Assembly (NCBI RefSeq): GCF_014892515.1
Contig: NZ_JADBGR010000102.1
Span: 1-64,000, forward strand
Length of the DNA: 64,000 nucleotides
From: Myceligenerans pegani
GTDB taxonomy: Bacteria; Actinomycetota; Actinomycetes; Actinomycetales; Cellulomonadaceae
Direction: 5' to 3'
In this document: positions 49,151 through 57,849 of the stretch, one piece after another
How the letters are laid out: each line of letters opens with the position of its first letter
Numbering within the stretch: position 1 is the stretch's first letter
Notes under the pieces: generated by a model
What the model saw: the letters and a program-made list of their open reading frames with translations, nothing else
The model's database searches: none
What the model was told of the DNA's origin: nothing
Program-made: the position numbers and the translations under genes

Positions 49151-50062
49151 ATGCCAGGCACGTCTTCAGCTGCCTCCGGCACGCTCATGACCGAGCTCGA
49201 TCACGACTGGGCCGACCTCGTGGCGACCCGATCCTTCGCCGATGAGATCGACCGCTTCAGCCGTCGCTTCCCGCAACTCTCCGGGCTGGCCGACGGTCGC
49301 CCCGTCCGGTTCACCTCGGACGAGGCCGACACGGTGCTGCACGCGCTCCTGGTCGAGCACGCGCGGGGAAGCTTCGCCGCCGGCCGGGCGGTGCTGCAGT
49401 GCATGCTCCCGGCGGTGCGCTCCATCGTGCGCCGGTCACGCCGCCACTACAGCGACGTGCAGGACCTGGAGCAGGAAGCGGCCGCCGCGATGTGGGACGC
49501 GATCTGCCACTACGACCTCGCTCGCGCGGACAAGGTGGCGATGCGGTTGCAGGGTCACACGCTCACCCGGGTGGTCGGGGACCAGGCGCCGTTCGCGCGC
49601 GGTACCCGGGCGAGCAGGGCGCCGCACGTCGAGGAGATCCCCACGGACGCGGCGGTGCTGCCGCATCTCGAGCGCCACGAGCCGGAGGAACAGGGGCACG
49701 CTGCGGTGTATTCGCTGGCCAGCGCGTCGCTCGGGACGACCGGCGAGGTGCTCGACGTGATCGCGTGGGGGATCGACGTCCGCGTTATCACAAGAGAAGA
49801 AGCGTCCCTCCTCGCCCGCGTCTACGCTCCAGACCCAGAGCTGCCCGAGTACGCCGAACTTGGCGCGGGGAGAGGTACATACCAGAAGCGAGTTGCCGAC
49901 GAGCTCGGCATCTCGCACGCCACACTTCGCCAGCGCGCGAGCCGAGCGGTTCGCCGACTGGCCGAAGCCGTCCGCACCGGGGGTCTGTCTGGGGGATCAC
50001 CGGACGGGCGGAAGGACGAGGGCCGTGGAACGGCATCGGGAGAACCACTGGGGGGTGCGTGA
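49151..50062 (+). CDS. Sigma-factor-like regulator (region 2 and region 4 homology)
   Basis: The 303-aa protein contains a region-2-like part (about 95-150: YSDVQDLEQEAAAAMWDAIC) and a C-terminal HTH of sigma region 4 type (KRVADELGISHATLRQRASRAVRRL). An in-between segment of about 100 aa is divergent, and region 3 is not recognised. It diverges from the channel operon and precedes the pilus genes, so it may direct transcription of one or both. GAGGAG precedes the ATG. Could be a non-classical sigma or a helix-turn-helix regulator. Confidence 0.65.
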   Translation: MPGTSSAASGTLMTELDHDWADLVATRSFADEIDRFSRRFPQLSGLADGRPVRFTSDEADTVLHALLVEHARGSFAAGRAVLQCMLPAVRSIVRRSRRHYSDVQDLEQEAAAAMWDAICHYDLARADKVAMRLQGHTLTRVVGDQAPFARGTRASRAPHVEEIPTDAAVLPHLERHEPEEQGHAAVYSLASASLGTTGEVLDVIAWGIDVRVITREEASLLARVYAPDPELPEYAELGAGRGTYQKRVADELGISHATLRQRASRAVRRLAEAVRTGGLSGGSPDGRKDEGRGTASGEPLGGA

Positions 50063-50097
50063 CTCTCGGGGGTTTCCACACCAGCCCCGTCCCTTGG

Positions 50098-50136
50098 CAT
50101 GGGGGGTCGTCCGCCTCCAGTCGGCGGCCCCCCATG
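50098..50136 (+). terminator. Terminator after the sigma-like gene
   Basis: CATGGGGGG and CCCCCCATG flank an inner stem CCGCC / GGCGG. The hairpin is 36 bp after the sigma-like stop. The remaining 280 bp to the SAF gene hold no gene and should contain the pilus-operon promoter; no copy of motif A is seen there. Confidence 0.75.
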
Positions 50137-50413
50137 TCGTGTCCGATCGGCTCCCGCCGAGTCCGATCGCTCGTCGCCCCGTTCGAGCGGCGGCGGTCAA
50201 ATCGGCGCAGAGCGGGTGAACTTCCTTCGCGCCGTGTTTGCCCAGGTCAACGCCACTGCTGAGGTTTACTCGACGTCCAGGGCTTCTCCACAGCATGTGA
50301 ACTTCCGTTGACCTTCCCTTGCCCCGAGTCATCCGGCTACCGTTCAACCTGCCGGGTTCGCCCGCGTGCATCAGGATTGCCTGCGGGAGTACATGACCGG
50401 GAGGGGACGGCAA

Positions 50414-51364
50414 GTGAGCAGTGACACGAGCGTCGGTGCGAGACGCACCGGCGCAGGCGGGGGCACGATCCCGCCCGCGACCGGCAAGGATGCGCGCGTT
50501 GTGGGCCCGAAGGCCCCTGCGCCCCCGAAACCGACCCGCGCCCGTCGCCGCCCCGCCGTCATTGCGCTGGGCCTCGCCCTGGTCGCGGTCGGCATCCTCG
50601 CGTCCGTCTCCCTGACCACCATGCTCGGGCAGACGCGCCAGGTGCTGGCCGTCACGCGCGACATCGACCGCGGGGAGCAGATCACCGCGAGCGACCTCGC
50701 CCCCGTCGACCTGCCGACCGGCCCCACCCTGCTGGAGCCGGTGGACGCGTCGGCGCTCGAGGATGTCGCCGGGCAGTTCGCCGATGTCAATCTGCTCGAA
50801 GGTTCGCTGCTCACCGCCGGCAGCTACGTGACAGAGCTGGAGCCCGCCGCAGGCAGGTCCATCGTCGGTATCGCGCTCAGCCCCCACCAGATGCCCGCGG
50901 GCACGACGCTGCACGCGGGCGACCCGGTCCGCATCATCGAGACACCGGTCAGTGGTGGCGACGCGCCCGTCGAGGAACCGTTCGCGATCCCCGCCGTCGT
51001 CGTCTCCCTCGAAAGGGCTGACGTCGGTGACCAGACCGTCGTCGACGTCGAGGTGGCGCGCAACCAGGCGGCGGCGCTCGCCGCGCGAGCCGCGACCGGA
51101 CGGGTGGCGCTCGTCCTGGACGCAGCGGCGTCCGAAGGAGAAGCCGCGCCTGGTGGAGACGCCGCGACCGGTGGCGATGCTGCGACGGGCGGGAACTCCC
51201 AGTCCGGTGGGAACTCCCAGTCCGGTGGGAACTCCCAGACCGGCGGGAACTCCCAGACCGGCGGGAACTCCCAGACCGGCGGGAACTCCCAGACCGGCGG
51301 GAACCCCGGGAACGGCGACACCGGCGCGGGGAACGGCGGAGCCTCGACCGACGGGAACGGGTGA
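50414..51364 (+). CDS. SAF-domain protein, CpaB/RcpC-like
   Basis: The 316-aa protein has a cytoplasmic start, a membrane helix (VIALGLALVAVGILASVSL) and a SAF domain (about 80-150: AVTRDIDRGEQITASDLAPVD), as in the CpaB/RcpC periplasmic protein of Tad pili. A second domain extends to about 240. The C-terminus has six perfect-in-frame repeats of GGNSQ(S/T). GTG 50414 follows GGGAGGGGAC; ATG 50393 is a second option. Confidence 0.8.
   Translation: MSSDTSVGARRTGAGGGTIPPATGKDARVVGPKAPAPPKPTRARRRPAVIALGLALVAVGILASVSLTTMLGQTRQVLAVTRDIDRGEQITASDLAPVDLPTGPTLLEPVDASALEDVAGQFADVNLLEGSLLTAGSYVTELEPAAGRSIVGIALSPHQMPAGTTLHAGDPVRIIETPVSGGDAPVEEPFAIPAVVVSLERADVGDQTVVDVEVARNQAAALAARAATGRVALVLDAAASEGEAAPGGDAATGGDAATGGNSQSGGNSQSGGNSQTGGNSQTGGNSQTGGNSQTGGNPGNGDTGAGNGGASTDGNG
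51188..51304 (+). repeat. 18-bp minisatellite, six and a half copies
   Basis: The unit (first copy ggcgggaactcccagtcc) encodes GGNSQS or GGNSQT. Six full copies at 51188-51295 and a partial one are almost identical. Variation in copy number would keep the frame and change the length of the SAF protein tail. Confidence 0.93.
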
Positions 51365-51368
51365 TCCC

Positions 51369-52208
51369 GTGGCCCTCGTCGCACTCGCGAACGCGAAGGG
51401 CTCGCCGGGCACCACCACGACAGCGCTCGTGCTCGCGATCTCCTGGCCTCGGCCGGTCCTGCTCGTCGAGGCGGATCTCGCCGGCGCGTCGATCCTCGCG
51501 GGGTACTTCCGGGGACAGCTCGCGCACGACCGCGGACTGAGCCAGCTCGCCATCGCGCACAGTCACGGGGAGCTCGAGACCGCCCTGTGGGACCAGACCC
51601 TCACGCTCGTCCAGCACAACCAGGACAAGAAGCTGCTGCCGGGCATCGTGTCCCCGCACCTGGCCCCGTCGGTGGCGAACCTCTGGGGTGCGCTCGCGAA
51701 TCAGCTCGTCGCACTGGAGCGTGGCGGGATGGACGTGATCGTGGATCTCGGACGCCTTGGGCCCACGGGCCGCGACGACCGGGAGCCGCTCCTGCGTCTC
51801 GCCGATCAGGTCGTGCTCACGACGGGCTCGCGCCTGCCCGACATCGCGGTCAGCCGCGAACTCGTCCGGTCGCGCATGTCAGTGGTCGAGGCCGCGGCCC
51901 GTGACCTGACGAACCTCGCGACCCTGACGATCGGCCCAGGGCGCCCGTACGACGCGAAGGAGATCGCCAGGACGCTCGGCCTCGGGTCCGTCGGGTCGAT
52001 CGCGTGGGACCCGGTGAACGCCGAGGTGCTGTCGGTCGGATCGCCGACGGGTCGCAAGTGGGGATCGTCGGCGCTGGTCCGCAGCGCGGGTCCCGTAATC
52101 ACGGCGATCCAGGAGCGCACCGCCACGCGACGGGAACGCTTCTCCACCAGCGCGCCCGCACGCGGCGCGTCGGCCGGCAACGGTGCGATCGGGGGGGCTG
52201 GGCGATGA
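51369..52208 (+). CDS. CpaE/MinD-like ATPase with degenerate P-loop
   Basis: The 279-aa product has a ParA/MinD fold with the N-terminal motif ALANAKGSPGTTTTALVLA. The first signature lysine is kept (AKG) but the P-loop lysine of GK(T/S) is replaced, giving GTT. CpaE-like proteins locate Tad pilus machines at cell poles. GTG 51369 begins 4 bp after the SAF stop. It overlaps tadA by 4 bp. Confidence 0.75.
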   Translation: MALVALANAKGSPGTTTTALVLAISWPRPVLLVEADLAGASILAGYFRGQLAHDRGLSQLAIAHSHGELETALWDQTLTLVQHNQDKKLLPGIVSPHLAPSVANLWGALANQLVALERGGMDVIVDLGRLGPTGRDDREPLLRLADQVVLTTGSRLPDIAVSRELVRSRMSVVEAAARDLTNLATLTIGPGRPYDAKEIARTLGLGSVGSIAWDPVNAEVLSVGSPTGRKWGSSALVRSAGPVITAIQERTATRRERFSTSAPARGASAGNGAIGGAGR

Positions 52209-54040
52209 GCAGGAAGCGCGACGATCTGGAAGGACTGCCGATCTTCGGCGGCGAAGGGCCCCGGCGGGCCCGGCAGCCGGAGGCGGAGGGGCGCCCGACG
52301 GGGTCCGCGGAACCGGCGCACGACGGCGTCCCGGCACCTCGCGGCGCATCGTCACCCGCCGCCGGTCTGAGCGGAGCGGTGGGTGCGGTCGCCGCGGGTC
52401 GTCGTCCGGCACCCCCGGCAGCTCGCCCGGCCGACGTGCAACCGGGCGACCGCCGCCTGGCTGCCGGTCCCTGGACCGGCGCCATCCCGACCACGATCCG
52501 GCCGGTCGCCCCGCCCGACGCCCGCCCGTCGGGCGGCCCGGGTGGCGTGCCGGGCGCAGCGCCTCCCGGTCCCGCCTCGCAACGCGGACCGGACGGCGGG
52601 CGGAGAGGGGAGCCGTCCGCCCCGGCGGCCGGGGACGGAGCGGATGCCTGGGTCGCGGGCGGACGCCAGGTACGGACGCTGGAGGCGTCGAACCCCGGCG
52701 GGCTGCGGGACTCCGAGTTCTGGCGTCAGGTGAACAGCCTTCGTGGGGAGGTCTCCTCGCGCCTCACCAACGCGCTGGCCGCCCGAGAGCTCGACGAGGA
52801 AGAGCGCGAGGCGCTCGGCCAGGAGCTCATCCAGCAGGTGGTCCGGGACCGCACCGACGCGATGCTCTCCGGCGGGCAGCGGCCCTGGACGGCGGAGTAC
52901 CAGGTCGAGATCACGCGCGCGCTGTTCGATGCGCTGTTCCGGCTCGGCCGCCTGCAGCCGCTGATCGACACGCCGGACGTGGAGAACATCGAGATCACGG
53001 GGACGCAGCCGGTCCTCATGCTGATGGGGGACGGCCGACGCGTCTACACCGAGCCCATCGCCGACTCGGACGGCGAGCTGATCGACTTCCTGCAGTTCCT
53101 CGCCGCGCGCGATCCGGCGAACGAGCGCTCCTTCACCCGCGCCAACCCGTTTCTCAACCTGGACCTGCCGGGCCGTGTGCGCCTGGCGGCCGTCGGCTGG
53201 GTGGTGCCGTCGCCGCGCGTGACGATCCGTCTCCAGCGCCTGCAGTCGGTGGACCTCGACGTGCTGCGGGGGACGGGCACCGTGGACGCGGTTCTGGAGC
53301 AGTTCCTCACCGCGGCAGTGCGCGCACGCAAGTCGATCGTCGTCTCGGGTCAGGGCCAGGGCAGCGGGAAGACCACGTTGCTCCGCGCGCTCTGCGCGAG
53401 CCTCTCGCCGTGGGAGTCCGTCGCGACGATCGAGACCGACTACGAGCTCTATCTGCACCTCGAGCCGGAGAAGCACCGCCGCGTCGTGGCACTCCGCACC
53501 CGTGAGGGGTCCGGCGAGATGAACACGGCGGGCCGCCGGGTCGGCGAGATCGACACGAACATCAACGTCTACGAATCGCTCCGGCACAACATCTCCCGCG
53601 TCATCGTCGGCGAGGTGAGGGGACCGGAGATCGTCTCGATGTTCCAGGCGATGCAGATGGGCAACGGCTCGCTGTCCACCGTGCACGCGGACGGCGCCCG
53701 CGACGTCGTCGAACGCCTTGTCGGTATGGCGGTGCAGGACAGCACCCTCAGCGAGACGTACGCGTACCGGCAGGTGGCGCAGTCGATCGACCTCATCGTG
53801 TTCCTCCGCGTCGACATCGATCCGGCCACGGGGCTGCGCACGCGCTACGTCTCGGAGGTCATCGAGGTGACCCGCGGCGAGGCCGGGAACCCGGTCGCGA
53901 TCACGGACGTGTTCCGCCCCGGACCGGACGGCCGCGCGGTGCCCGCGCACACGCCGTCGTTCCTCGCGGACCTGGAGGCGGTCGGGTTCGACCCGAACCT
54001 GCTCAACTTCCACGAGGGACTCTGGGGGGCGACGCCGTGA
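52205..54040 (+). CDS. Tad/Flp pilus assembly ATPase TadA (CpaF)
   Basis: This 611-aa VirB11/TadA-family secretion ATPase has a disordered N-terminus (about 1-170), the N-terminal domain with IEITGTQPVL and the ATPase domain with Walker A SGQGQGSGKTTLLRAL, Walker B region RVIVGEVRGPEI and the His box STVHADG. It powers Flp pilus extension and perhaps retraction. The start ATG overlaps the CpaE-like stop. The disordered start is longer than usual. Confidence 0.92.
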   Translation: MSRKRDDLEGLPIFGGEGPRRARQPEAEGRPTGSAEPAHDGVPAPRGASSPAAGLSGAVGAVAAGRRPAPPAARPADVQPGDRRLAAGPWTGAIPTTIRPVAPPDARPSGGPGGVPGAAPPGPASQRGPDGGRRGEPSAPAAGDGADAWVAGGRQVRTLEASNPGGLRDSEFWRQVNSLRGEVSSRLTNALAARELDEEEREALGQELIQQVVRDRTDAMLSGGQRPWTAEYQVEITRALFDALFRLGRLQPLIDTPDVENIEITGTQPVLMLMGDGRRVYTEPIADSDGELIDFLQFLAARDPANERSFTRANPFLNLDLPGRVRLAAVGWVVPSPRVTIRLQRLQSVDLDVLRGTGTVDAVLEQFLTAAVRARKSIVVSGQGQGSGKTTLLRALCASLSPWESVATIETDYELYLHLEPEKHRRVVALRTREGSGEMNTAGRRVGEIDTNINVYESLRHNISRVIVGEVRGPEIVSMFQAMQMGNGSLSTVHADGARDVVERLVGMAVQDSTLSETYAYRQVAQSIDLIVFLRVDIDPATGLRTRYVSEVIEVTRGEAGNPVAITDVFRPGPDGRAVPAHTPSFLADLEAVGFDPNLLNFHEGLWGATP

Positions 54041-54077
54041 TCGGGCATGGGGTACGGCGCGAGAAGGGAACCCGCCG

Positions 54078-54962
54078 ATGACCACCTTTCTCGCCATCGC
54101 CGCCGGTCTCGCGGTCGGGATCGGCGCGTGGCTCGTCGTCGTCGGGATGCTGAGGCGCGAGGAGACCCCGCGACCGCCGTCGTCCACCACCACGAAGCCC
54201 TTCGAGGGCCTGCTGCGCCTGCTCGGACTCGACGAGGGCGGGCCGCTGTACTCGAAGCGCCGGACGGTGCTGGTCAGCGCGGGCGCCGGGTTCGTCGTCG
54301 GGATCTTCACCGGTTGGTGGTCGCTGACCGTGATCGTGCCGGTCATGGTGGTGGGGCTGCCGGCCCTGTTCCGGACCACGACGCAGTCGAGCGAGGTCGA
54401 GAAGCTGATCGACCTGACCGCGTGGGTGCGCTCGCTGATCGGCGTGCTGAGCGGCGGCGCGGTCGGGCTGGAGCAGGGCATCGCGGCGACGCTGTCGTCG
54501 GCGGCGCCGTCCGTGCGGCCGGCGCTCGCGCGGCTGGTCGCACGACTGGAGGCGCGGCAGCCGATCAAGCCCGCGCTGTATCGCTGGGCCGATGAGATGG
54601 ACGACTACTCGTCGGACATGATCGCCTCCGCGCTCATCCTCGAATCCGCCAACCGCACCGGTGCCGTCGCCCCCGCGCTCAAACAGCTCGCGGAGTCGCT
54701 GTCGGCACAGGCGCGGGCCCGGCGGGAGATCGAGACCGAGCGCGCGACCGGCCGGGCGACGGTCCGGTGGGTGACGGTGGTGACGCTCGTCGTGCTGGGT
54801 GGCACGGCGATGACCGGATACCTCGACGGGTACGACTCCCCGGTCGGCCAGATCGTGGCCGTCACCCTGTTCGCGGCGTACTGCGCCTGCCTGCTGTGGA
54901 TGCGCCGGATCTCGATGGGGCAGCCGATCCCGCGGTTCCTGCCGCACGAGGGGGGCGCGTGA
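54078..54962 (+). CDS. Tad pilus inner-membrane protein TadB
   Basis: The 294-aa protein has a helix at the N-terminus (TTFLAIAAGLAVGIGAWLVVVG), a second pair near residue 75-105, a T2SS-F type cytoplasmic domain (about 115-225) and two C-terminal helices. It pairs with TadC to form the platform on which TadA acts. It overlaps tadC by 1 bp (TGATG). Confidence 0.88.
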   Translation: MTTFLAIAAGLAVGIGAWLVVVGMLRREETPRPPSSTTTKPFEGLLRLLGLDEGGPLYSKRRTVLVSAGAGFVVGIFTGWWSLTVIVPVMVVGLPALFRTTTQSSEVEKLIDLTAWVRSLIGVLSGGAVGLEQGIAATLSSAAPSVRPALARLVARLEARQPIKPALYRWADEMDDYSSDMIASALILESANRTGAVAPALKQLAESLSAQARARREIETERATGRATVRWVTVVTLVVLGGTAMTGYLDGYDSPVGQIVAVTLFAAYCACLLWMRRISMGQPIPRFLPHEGGA

Positions 54963-55900
54963 TGTTCCTCGGCAGCATCTGGCCGTCCGCGATCGCCGGA
55001 GCCGTGGCGGGGCTGGGCCTCTGGCTCGTCATCCGCGCGCTCGTGCCGACGCAGCCGGGCCTGCAGTCCGCCCTCGATCGCCTCAGCGGCGAGGACAAGC
55101 TCGCCTCGATCGAGGTGTCCGACGACGACGGCTCCGGGCTGAATCGCACGGAACAGGTGACCCAGCGGTTCGGTGCCTGGGCGCAGCGGCGGCTCCCGTT
55201 GCCGATGCTCATGCGGGCCGGGCCCAGTGCGGCCGATCTCGATCTCATCGGGAAGACCGCGACCGAGCACTACGGATCCAAGACCCTGGGGGCGGTGGTC
55301 GTCCTGGTGGGCGTCCCGTTCATCGGGCTCATGGCCGGGTTGCTCAACCTCGGCCTGCCCGCGGGGCTGCCGTTCGGTGCCGCTCTCGTGCTCGCGATCG
55401 GCGCGTGGTTCCTCCCGGACCTGGAAGCCCGGAGCAAGGCGCGCAAGGCCCGGCAGGAGTTCACGCGCGCGGTGTCGACCTACCTGGAACTCCTGGCGAT
55501 CGAGCGGATCTCCGGTGCCGGCGCGACGCAGGCGACGTTCGCGGCCGCTCAGGTGGCGGAGTCCTGGCCGTTCCGGCGGATCGCCGAGGCGCTCGAGCGC
55601 GGGCGCTGGGAGGGTGAGCCGCCGTGGACGGCGCTGCGGGACCTGGGGAAAGAGGTCGAGGTCGACGCGCTGGGTGAGGTGGCGTCGATCGTCGAGCTCG
55701 CCGGTACGCAGGGCTCGGCCATTCGTGACCAGCTCCAGTCCAAGGCCGCGGCGATGCGCGACGCGCAGCTCGACGTCGAGCAGCAGATCGCGCACGACGC
55801 GACGGTCCGCATGACCGTGCCGGGGACCCTGACGGTGTTCGTCTACTTCATCATGCTGATCTTCCCGATCGGCGTGACGATGTTCGAGCAGCTTCCGTGA
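54962..55900 (+). CDS. Tad pilus inner-membrane protein TadC
   Basis: This 312-aa T2SS-F-family protein has helices at about 5-25, 95-145 and 280-305 with a conserved cytoplasmic domain (EVASIVELAGTQGSAIRDQLQ). It is the usual partner of TadB. It is followed by 161 bp without a gene, holding bipartite motif A before the pilin genes. Confidence 0.88.
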   Translation: MFLGSIWPSAIAGAVAGLGLWLVIRALVPTQPGLQSALDRLSGEDKLASIEVSDDDGSGLNRTEQVTQRFGAWAQRRLPLPMLMRAGPSAADLDLIGKTATEHYGSKTLGAVVVLVGVPFIGLMAGLLNLGLPAGLPFGAALVLAIGAWFLPDLEARSKARKARQEFTRAVSTYLELLAIERISGAGATQATFAAAQVAESWPFRRIAEALERGRWEGEPPWTALRDLGKEVEVDALGEVASIVELAGTQGSAIRDQLQSKAAAMRDAQLDVEQQIAHDATVRMTVPGTLTVFVYFIMLIFPIGVTMFEQLP

Positions 55901-56004
55901 GGGCCGGATTCCCGCGGGCGTGACGCCGTCGGCGAACAGCAGGCGACAGTTCGTGGCAAGGACTTCACAGCCGCAGAATTTCGGCGAAGACTCGTGTCGC
56001 ACGT

Positions 56005-56034
56005 GTCACACGAACCGGATCTTGCCCATTTGTT
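56005..56034 (+). promoter_or_regulatory. Bipartite motif A (pilin-operon copy)
   Basis: GTCACACGAACC, 7-bp spacer, GCCCATTTGTT, same as the copy at 48964-48993 (23 of 23 block positions and equal spacing). It lies 27 bp before the pilin start codon. Overlapping it is an imperfect palindrome TGTCG-CACGTG-TCACA (55995-56010) that resembles a degenerate CRP site. Confidence 0.65.
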
Positions 56035-56061
56035 GATTCCGAGAGCACCCCAGGAGTTGCC

Positions 56062-56370
56062 ATGTCCACTGAACAGCACCAATCCGGCCGGCCGGTCCAC
56101 GCGGTCGCGGGCGTCGCCGTCCGGGCGCACCTGCGCGCGAACGGGGCCCGCGGGCTGATGGGCCGCGCCTCCGCACGGCTCGCGGAGCGCGGCTCCGAGC
56201 TGCGTACGCGCCTTGCCGCGCGGCGTCAGGGCCTTCCCGAGGACGCGGGCCTCGAGTCGATCGAGGTCGTCGTGCTGTCCGTGGTCGGTCTCGGCATCGC
56301 CGTCGGGCTCGGCCTGGCGATCCAGGGGCTCGTGGAGAGCTACATGACCGATCTAGTGCGCGGGGGATGA
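56062..56370 (+). CDS. Flp-type pilin-like small protein
   Basis: The 102-aa protein has a long basic N-terminus and one helix. AG-LESIEVVVLSVVGLGIAV fits a prepilin cleavage site G/LESIE with Glu at +5, followed by the hydrophobic assembly helix. It is longer ahead of the site (about 66 residues) than a typical Flp leader. It is directly downstream of motif A. Probably the major pilin. Confidence 0.75.
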   Translation: MSTEQHQSGRPVHAVAGVAVRAHLRANGARGLMGRASARLAERGSELRTRLAARRQGLPEDAGLESIEVVVLSVVGLGIAVGLGLAIQGLVESYMTDLVRGG

Positions 56371-56805
56371 GTGAGGCAGCGCACACGCCGAGAACCACCC
56401 TTTCGCGTGCCGGCCGGGCCGGATGCCGAGAGGGAGCGAGGCGCTGCCTCCATCCAGACGGTGATCACGTACCCCGTGGTGCTCCTGCTCATCTTCGGCA
56501 TCGTCCAGGGCGTGATCTACTTCCACGCGCAGAACGTGGCGCGCTCGGTGGCGAACGGGGCCGTCCAGGCGGCCCGGCTCGAGAACGGCACGATTGCCGA
56601 CGGGTACGCCGAGGCGGCTGCGCGACTCGACCGCGGACGGGACGTGTTCGCCTCGGTGGAGGTCTTCGTCGATCGAGACGAGGAGGTCGCGACGGCGACC
56701 GTGGAGGGGCTCGCACCGTCGCTGGTTCCGGGGTTCCGAGGGCTACGCGTGGAGCAGACCGCGACCGGTCCCGTCGAGCGCTTCACGCCGGCGGTGGGCC
56801 CATGA
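56371..56805 (+). CDS. TadE-like pseudopilin
   Basis: The 144-aa protein carries the TadE pattern RGAASIQTVITYPVVLLLI with a single helix then an extracellular domain of about 100 aa. GTG 56371 begins right after the pilin stop. Overlaps the next gene (ATGA). TadE/TadF-like pseudopilins help pilus assembly and adhesion. Confidence 0.82.
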   Translation: MRQRTRREPPFRVPAGPDAERERGAASIQTVITYPVVLLLIFGIVQGVIYFHAQNVARSVANGAVQAARLENGTIADGYAEAAARLDRGRDVFASVEVFVDRDEEVATATVEGLAPSLVPGFRGLRVEQTATGPVERFTPAVGP

Positions 56806-57332
56806 GCGGTGTCCTCCGGAGCCGCCGGGCGCAGGCCTCGCGGTCGCCTCTGCCTCGCGTTCGCGGGTCCTCGCCGCCGTTCCGGCCGTCCAGGGCCGGT
56901 TACCCGCGCGACGACACCGCGGAGCAGGGCAGCGTCGCGATCAACACGGCCGTGATCTTCCCGATGGTCCTGCTCATCGCAATGCTCCTGGTCATGGCCG
57001 GCCGGATGGTCCTGGCCCAGGGCGCGGTGCAGTCGGCGGCGAACGAGGCGGCCAGGTCGGCGTCGATCAGTCGCACGGCCGCGACGGCAGAGGTCTCCGC
57101 GTCCCAGACCGCGCACTCCACGCTCGACAACTCGGGCATCGCCTGCACCTTCACGAGGGTCGAGCCCGTGCTCGACGCCTTCCTGCTGCCCCTCGGGACC
57201 GTGGGCGAGGTGCGGGTCGACGTGGCGTGCGACGTCCCGCTCGCGGATCTCGGCCTTCCGGGAGCCCCGGGTACCTGGAGGATGCACGCGACGGGGACGT
57301 CGGTGCTGGACGCCTACCGGGGAAGGGGCTGA
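56802..57332 (+). CDS. Second TadE-like pseudopilin
   Basis: The 176-aa protein has a basic, Ser/Pro-rich N-terminus (about 45 aa), the helix INTAVIFPMVLLIAMLLVMA and an outer domain of about 100 aa with two Cys. It belongs to the TadE/TadF family by position and helix. ATG 56802 overlaps the previous stop. Confidence 0.78.
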   Translation: MSGVLRSRRAQASRSPLPRVRGSSPPFRPSRAGYPRDDTAEQGSVAINTAVIFPMVLLIAMLLVMAGRMVLAQGAVQSAANEAARSASISRTAATAEVSASQTAHSTLDNSGIACTFTRVEPVLDAFLLPLGTVGEVRVDVACDVPLADLGLPGAPGTWRMHATGTSVLDAYRGRG

Positions 57333-57333
57333 C

Positions 57334-57849
57334 GTGGGCAGTGTTCTCGGAATCCACCGGGCCCGGCCGTCGCGAGGGCTCGCACCGCGTGTCCTCGCGT
57401 CTTCCCTCCGGCGGCGCGGGGCCGATCGCCGGCGTGACGGCGCGGAGCGGGGCGAGATCAACATCCTCGTCGCCGGGCTCGTGCCCGCCCTGATCATCGC
57501 CATCGGGCTGGTGGTCGACGGCGGCGGGCGGCTCCAGGCGGCCGACCACGCCCAGTACGCGGCGGAACAGGCCGCGCGCGCCGGCGCACAGGAGCAGGAC
57601 ATCTCCGAGGCGCAGTACGGCCGCCCACCGGTGCTCGACGAGGCGGCCGCAGTCGCCGCCGCTCAGGCCCACCTTGCCGCGGCCGGCGTGTCCGGCCAGG
57701 TCGACTACGTCGAGAACGCCTCCATAGGCGTCAGCACCACCGTCACCTACCGAACGAAGTTCCTTGCCCTGATCGGCATCCGCTCACTGTCCGCGGAGGG
57801 ATCCGCGGAAGCCAGAGCCGTGCGCGGTATCACCCAGGAGGGATCCTGA
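57334..57849 (+). CDS. TadG/TadE-like pilus-associated protein
   Basis: The 171-aa protein has a basic N-terminus, a helix starting RGEINILVAGLVPALIIAIGL and a small outer domain rich in Ala/Gln. It resembles the N-terminal part of TadG and Flp-associated proteins. It overlaps the LysM gene by 1 bp (TGATG), so all pilin genes and the LysM gene form one operon. Confidence 0.72.
   Translation: MGSVLGIHRARPSRGLAPRVLASSLRRRGADRRRDGAERGEINILVAGLVPALIIAIGLVVDGGGRLQAADHAQYAAEQAARAGAQEQDISEAQYGRPPVLDEAAAVAAAQAHLAAAGVSGQVDYVENASIGVSTTVTYRTKFLALIGIRSLSAEGSAEARAVRGITQEGS

Noticed and set aside
51188-51304. CRISPR-like array
   Set aside because: The repeats are contiguous 18-mers without spacers, and they stay in frame as GGNSQ(S/T).
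54605-56002. 465-codon open frame on the minus strand over tadC
   Set aside because: Shadow frame; tadB and tadC on the plus strand have clear T2SS-F features.
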